Positions 59,403 through 64,000 of a stretch of 64,000 bases of DNA are shown one piece after another. Position numbers and translations under genes: made by a program. The stretch is from Ooceraea biroi (Eukaryota; Arthropoda; Insecta; Hymenoptera; Formicidae), in NCBI RefSeq assembly GCF_003672135.1, contig NC_039513.1, positions 10,912,833 through 10,976,832 on the forward strand. Reading direction: 5' to 3'. The notes under the pieces were generated by a model. It saw only the letters and a program-made list of their open reading frames with translations. It was not told where the DNA came from and made no database searches. How positions within the stretch are numbered: the first letter of the stretch is position 1; every line of letters starts with the position of its first letter.

Positions 59403-62007
59403 TTCCGCTTGGACTTTCCATTGCATTTACCAGTTTACGGTGAAATTGATTTTGAATCATTGTTACGACATAAAGGCTCTGTAATAAATTTACCTTGTAA
59501 CTCTTTCCACTGTGCAATGTCACTTTCAGACGTTGGGCGGGAGGAGAAGGAGAAGGAGGAGAGGACCGACAGAACCGCAATTAGTTTCGAAAGAGGCACG
59601 ACGATTGAAGATTCTCCTTTAATAATCGAAATTCAGACTGTTCGCCCGACAGAGTCCGGAAAGCAAAACGTGAAACGGACGTGCAACATGATGAAGAGTA
59701 ACAATACTTTTCGTATAAAAACAATTTAAAGTATTAAAGTAAGATGAAACAATGCGTCACGTGGTCGTTGATTGAAGAATACATATATGTATATATATAC
59801 TGTTCCATAGCGGAGTATCTTATGAATATGATCTCAAATAAGTGACAATTTTATCACATACTTTTGAAGTTGAATAAACAGTCAATCGAGCCGCTGCACT
59901 GTGATAACGGTGAACAAAGGATAAAGAACTGATGTACGATATGCGGTCGCTTCTCTTTTTGTTTGATTGAACGAAAAATGTGGAAAGTCTACGAATAAAA
60001 GAAACAATTGGTATTCTTAATACGCTCGCGTAATTTATAAAGCTAATGTACTTCTTTGTGTGTCATATCAAAATTGTAGCTCGTAAGGATGAATTTTTCA
60101 GCTGAAATTCCGTTGACACCATTCGTTTCTTCAGCGAGCAAATTCCTCACTGTTATAAAAGCAGAAGAAACAACGATGCGACGAATCGATCTATAAGCAA
60201 CTAAAATTCTATTTTATTTACAGACGTAATCGGCATTTGCATAAAAAATGATCCTCTTTTCTCAAGTCCGGTTTACTTTCGAGAAATGCACGAACCGCAC
60301 TGCGATCTGCGATTTCTTATCAGCCAACGTTACCTTTGCGTTACAAAGACTAATCGATATTCGTAACCCGGTTATCGCGATACTTTCTATCTCGTCGGGC
60401 GAAGAGATTAAATTAATTGGTCATCTTTCATAAAGTTTATCATACGGCATCAACGACGGTGAGCAAAGGGAGAGAGGGAGAGGGAGAAGGAGAGAAGACC
60501 AAACTCGAAATAAGAACTTGAGAAATATCAAATTCCGCTTGCAAACACAGGCAGACTTATATCAAACGTACAGCGTACAAGTGCCGCATGACACCGCATT
60601 GTAGATTGTATACGGGATGTGTGGTAATAGACGCGTATTACGATCGACGTGATACAAAGTGGTCCTTGTGGAAAACTGGAATAATTGGAGCTTTCATTGA
60701 AATTCATCTACTTGAACTCTCGAAGCAGCGGAATTTATTTTTTTTTTTATTAAACTGCACCGAGATACCTTTATTACCCGCTACCAATTTAGACACTGTA
60801 TTTAGATCAGATTATTTTTATCGAGATCCAACGGTTTAATACCCAATACCGCAAATACTGTGTACACTTATTATCAAACATCCGGTATATTAAAATCTCG
60901 CTACTAATCATTAGTCATAAAAGCGACGTAATCGCGCCACGTTCGTGCAATATATCAGCGAGCAGTGAATTTCCAGCTTAGACGCGACTCATGTAACAGT
61001 TATATCGTCTAACAATTGTGCTCCATTATATAACGAGAATCCCACACATTTTTGAGCTGTAGGAAGAGGACTGTGAAATCTCGCCAATCGCTATACATTT
61101 TGGATACACGATATCCTCTGCCTACGAACGGATCCGCTTTTATTTTTTTTTTTCTTCTCTCACTGGTAGTCTGTAGACCTTATAATGATTAAGAAACGCG
61201 AGGTACAAAGGAACCAGTGACGGTATTTAATTTAAAGATCACGAGCCAAACAAACGGAAACAGGAACTTTATAACACACGTGCGACACGCCGGCCGCATC
61301 GAGAATGTATAATCGACATTCATTGTGTAACTATAACGTAAACGTTAAAGAAACACCAGCCAGAATTCACGCAATATGTCCCTACTGAATGTTCACGTAC
61401 GAAGATCGAAAGAAATGTATAAAGCTATGTAGTATTATAAAGAATTACGAGTATGTATAATTTATTCCTGCGCATCATCACGGTCATCGGGAGTCATCGT
61501 CACCCAAACATCGTCATGCTTTCTTTTCATTCTCGACACGATCGCCATTTTTCGAGAGCAGTTACGTTCGAGATGTAACATCCAGATATTTTTGTAGATA
61601 GTAACTAATATAATTCACATGATAATACAATAATACAGTATACCGAATAAAATGAATTCTACGCAATCGAGGCGAGTGTCAGACGAGATTTAAATACAAT
61701 GATCCACCCATGAATTCTCCAGAGAGACGCAGGTAAATCTACCAGACACTGCTCGCACTATCGAGACACCATTCTCTGCATATTCCCCTCAAAGATCATA
61801 ACCTTACGCAGCATGGATAAGCTGTTCTGAAGTGATAAATCATACAGTCTCACTTTTCAAACGGTATTTATTTTTGATGATCCATAGAGAAGACAGTTTC
61901 CAGCAATGTATGTTCTACTGGACACTCTGGTTATAAATAATGGCTATAATACAATTAATTTTTAAGCTATAACGACACTTCTTTGATGGTCCATCGATCT
62001 AATCTTC

Positions 62008-62433
62008 CTAGGCCCCCTTAGGCTTGGCATAATTTTTGAAATTAGGTACAAAGTACATGGGCCAAATCAGGATTGATCCAGCGATACAGCCAAAGGCGAA
62101 TAACTTTTCCTGAAACATAAATCACGATTCGTGACACAAGGAGAATTTGTTTAAACATCAGTTTGTAACATAACATCGAATAGCTCTCGTAACGTATATA
62201 AATAAGAAAAAATTCTGCTGTGAGAGCTATCGACACATCATGACATGTTAAAGGGAGGTTAAGTGCGCACCAAATCTCGTTCTTACGTAATTTCGTATCT
62301 CACAAGTAAGAACTGTACTTACGCCTGTGGAAATTTTCACCGCGGGCGGTGCACTGACGATCGAGTTGGAATTCCTTGCAATAACGCCCGACAAACGGGA
62401 CGTACTCCTCAATCCGTTCTGAATCGCAAACAT
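62008..62433 (-). CDS. COX8: Small mitochondrial inner-membrane protein, probably cytochrome c oxidase subunit 8
   Basis: Two exons on -: 62433-62323 and 62109-62008. They join in phase 0 (donor GTAAGT, acceptor TTTCAG) and encode 70 aa. The start ATG at 62433 gives MFAIQNGLRSTSRLSG, a basic, hydroxylated, acid-free leader typical of mitochondrial import. Next comes SAPPAVKISTGEKL, then one hydrophobic helix (FGCIAGSILIWPMYFVP), then a short polar tail NFKNYAKPKGA. Length, presequence, the PP-x-K-x-S-x-x-EK motif before the helix, and the tail ending shortly after a Tyr resemble COX8, a nuclear-encoded single-span subunit of complex IV. The family is tiny and diverged, so other small respiratory subunits are not excluded. 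An in-frame codon upstream (62454) is not ATG. The gene is head-to-head with the DGCR6 homologue. Confidence 0.6.
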
Positions 62434-63610
62434 TTTAACGCTTTCTACTCTCACTCGCAGACCTCACCGGAATATACCAACTACCAAGTCCAAGTACAGA
62501 AGGAACATCTGGGAATACGAATTCTCGAGACGCACCATCGCTGGAGCGATTTGGTGCAACCCAATAATGACGATTTTTGTGAAACATAAAATATTGATTA
62601 TATATTTATATATTTTGTCATAACAATATTTTGTTATAAAAGCACAGATTTGTATTTATCGCGTTTCATGTTGTGTCATTCGCAAGAACGTAATGCATGT
62701 ATAATGACAGATCAATTGGCTATCGTTCGACTCTTTACATCGAGTGAGTGTGCTGCGAAATTGTATCTCTGGACAAATTTACGTTCTGCGAATCAGAAGC
62801 ATTAACAGGATAGCGTAACAAAATTAATAATGGTAAAAATTAATAAAGTGAAGGAAGATACAAATTTGAAATAGAATTTGAATTTAAATTTAAATTTAAT
62901 AGAATTGAATAGAAGGGTTTTTACAGCATTCGCAGTGCTAACTGGACTACAGCTGCGGTCGTAATGGCGCGAATTTTAAAATGCAATTTTGTCCATGTAT
63001 CTGTATATATAAATTTTTATCAAATAACATATAAATATCCAAAATGTACTATGTGCGTTATTCTCAACATGTATTCTGCGTAGCATGTAGACATCTAATC
63101 ACAAGTCTGTTCCAGATAAATTAATTCAGATAAATAGTTTGTGTAAACACTGGGCTAGAGCCCGGTCTGATCCACGAAGACTCGTTTTTTTTACATTCTG
63201 TTTTTAATTTCTTATTAATCAAAATATTTGTCATTAATGCATGACGAATTTATCGAGATTCATAGATTTCTACAAACATTCGATTAATTTTATTATCGTC
63301 ATTGTTATCGAAAATCTAATGTGTTTCTGCATCCTCTTCTGTCGCATCTCTGATGGTTATGTTCATGTAACAACAAAGGTGCATGACAGAAATTCAAGAG
63401 TGTTTCTACAACAAAGTGCTCGAGGATGAAGAACTATTTAGGAAAAACAGGCAATATTGCCTGGTCTGGTTCTCCTCGTTTCTGATACAGTGAGGTAACA
63501 TGTGTTTTATAACGTAACAATTCATAAAATAAATGTCGTTGGTATATTTTGAAATACTGTCTAAAAGAGATACTAATTTCATATTACATACCTTCACAGC
63601 ATTGACGTAC
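62434..63610. promoter_or_regulatory. Divergent promoter region between COX8-like and DGCR6-like genes
   Basis: About 1.2 kb separates the two divergent start codons. The sequence is AT-rich with no supported coding exon; open frames at 62263-62589 and 63241-63429 have no features of real proteins. A spliced noncoding first exon of the DGCR6 homologue is possible, because CTTCACAG at about 63592-63599 could be an acceptor shortly before its start codon. Confidence 0.4.
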
Positions 63611-63631
63611 ATGTATATCTTTCCAAAGAAA

Positions 63632-64000
63632 ATGGACAATCCCTCGACCTCGTCAGCCACCAGTCCTACTCCCCAGGATCTTCAGAGGAAACTGTATTTC
63701 CTGGTGGAGCAGTTGCAGCAAATGGCTGGAGAGCTCCCAGCGCAGTATCAGATGCGACTGCCGTATGAATTGCTGTCCGGCCTAGCAAATTCGTTGTTAA
63801 ACGACACTATCTTCGAGATAGTGAAAGGATTGATGGAAATACAGCATGTGACGGAGAAGCACCTCTTCCAGCAGCGACTGCAGCTTGTGAATCAGCAGAA
63901 GATCGAGTCTGAAGAAGCGCTGTCCTCTGCGACGAAGGACGATGAGCTGTCGGCGATGAAGACCTCGCTGGAGAAGAAGCACAAGGAGGAATTGAAGGAA
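63632..64000 (+). CDS. DGCR6: DGCR6 / gonadal (gdl) family protein, 3' partial
   Basis: Function in the family is poorly defined; the vertebrate gene lies in the DiGeorge deletion region and the fly homologue is gonadal. The frame is open from ATG 63632 to the window end, 123 codons. The DGCR6 domain is recognisable by the segment QMRLPYELLSGLANSLLND followed by TIFEIVKGLMEIQHVTEKHL, then QQRLQLVNQQKIE and a charged helical stretch likely to form a coiled coil (EALSSATKDDELSAMKTSLE and on). An in-frame upstream ATG at 63611 would add seven residues (MYIFPKK). The 63632 ATG is preferred because MDNPSTSS looks like a normal start and has A at -3. The C-terminal half lies beyond the window. Confidence 0.92.
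   Translation, partial: MDNPSTSSATSPTPQDLQRKLYFLVEQLQQMAGELPAQYQMRLPYELLSGLANSLLNDTIFEIVKGLMEIQHVTEKHLFQQRLQLVNQQKIESEEALSSATKDDELSAMKTSLEKKHKEELKE

Larger units (their letters stand above)
53983..62007. other. Region downstream of UBL3 (long 3' UTR and intergenic) up to the COX8-like gene
   Basis: No further gene is supported on either strand. The first part is likely UBL3 3' UTR. AATAAA hexamers occur on + near 54767, 55535, 59874 and 59994, so several poly(A) sites are possible. The stretch is marked by repeated GA/CT microsatellites and a GTTAAC cluster at 54561-54997. The open frame at 59409-59729 has no recognised feature. The last part before 62008 is probably the 3' UTR of the COX8-like gene on -. 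Confidence 0.5.

Noticed and set aside
59409..59729. 106-codon frame on + downstream of UBL3
   Set aside because: No recognisable domain or gene context; it follows a CT microsatellite and lacks splice evidence.
62263..62589. 108-codon frame on + across the COX8-like exon
   Set aside because: It overlaps the first COX8-like exon on -, which has a mitochondrial leader and matching splice sites.
1..64000. tRNA, rRNA and known insect microRNA genes
   Set aside because: A reading for B-box motifs and for common mature microRNA sequences found no convincing match; a covariance-model and small-RNA search would be needed to settle it.

Overview
This is an insect nuclear genome window, most likely Hymenoptera and probably an ant. 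The evidence is the insect-type gene set, phase-consistent GT-AG introns, many intact CpG dinucleotides, dense (GA)n/(CT)n microsatellites and small DNA transposons. The order is inferred, not proven. There are no prokaryotic features such as operons, CRISPR arrays or insertion sequences.

Six protein genes are supported by exon reading. (1) An otopetrin-type proton channel on + (1486-5449, 5' end outside the window) has seven visible coding exons. A second, His-rich C-terminal tail is possible if a small last intron is removed (5541-6066). (2) Hsc70-interacting protein HIP/ST13 lies on - (21820 down to 8555) in four coding exons, with an 11.8-kb intron. (3) Sarcalumenin lies on + (11603-18640, eleven coding exons) and sits entirely inside that HIP intron on the opposite strand. 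(4) UBL3, the membrane-anchored ubiquitin-fold protein, lies on + (23427-53982). It has a 33-nt first coding exon, a 26.7-kb first intron and a CAAX end. It is head-to-head with HIP across a CCAAT-bearing CpG-rich promoter region. (5) A 70-aa mitochondrial inner-membrane protein, probably cytochrome c oxidase subunit 8, lies on - (62433-62008). (6) The 5' part of a DGCR6/gonadal homologue lies on + (63632 to the window end), divergent from gene 5.

Between the genes lie a long noncoding UBL3 intron and a long region after the UBL3 stop. The intron carries a dead mariner copy (25667-26817), a well-preserved long-arm inverted-repeat element with a perfect 9-bp target duplication (49327-49931), a shorter inverted-repeat MITE (about 46977-47325) and two diverged copies of another palindromic repeat (42591-42760, 52937-53140). 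The region after the UBL3 stop (53983-62007) is rich in GA/CT microsatellites and has a cluster of GTTAAC hexamers.

The genes do not form one pathway. Two act in protein folding and membrane sorting (HIP, UBL3). Two concern ion handling (otopetrin, sarcalumenin). One is respiratory (COX8-like). The best leads are the CAAX-less alternative UBL3 exon, the alternative His-rich otopetrin tail, the frame-neutral acidic exon of sarcalumenin, and the 9-bp-TSD palindromic element. No wholly new multi-gene system was seen.
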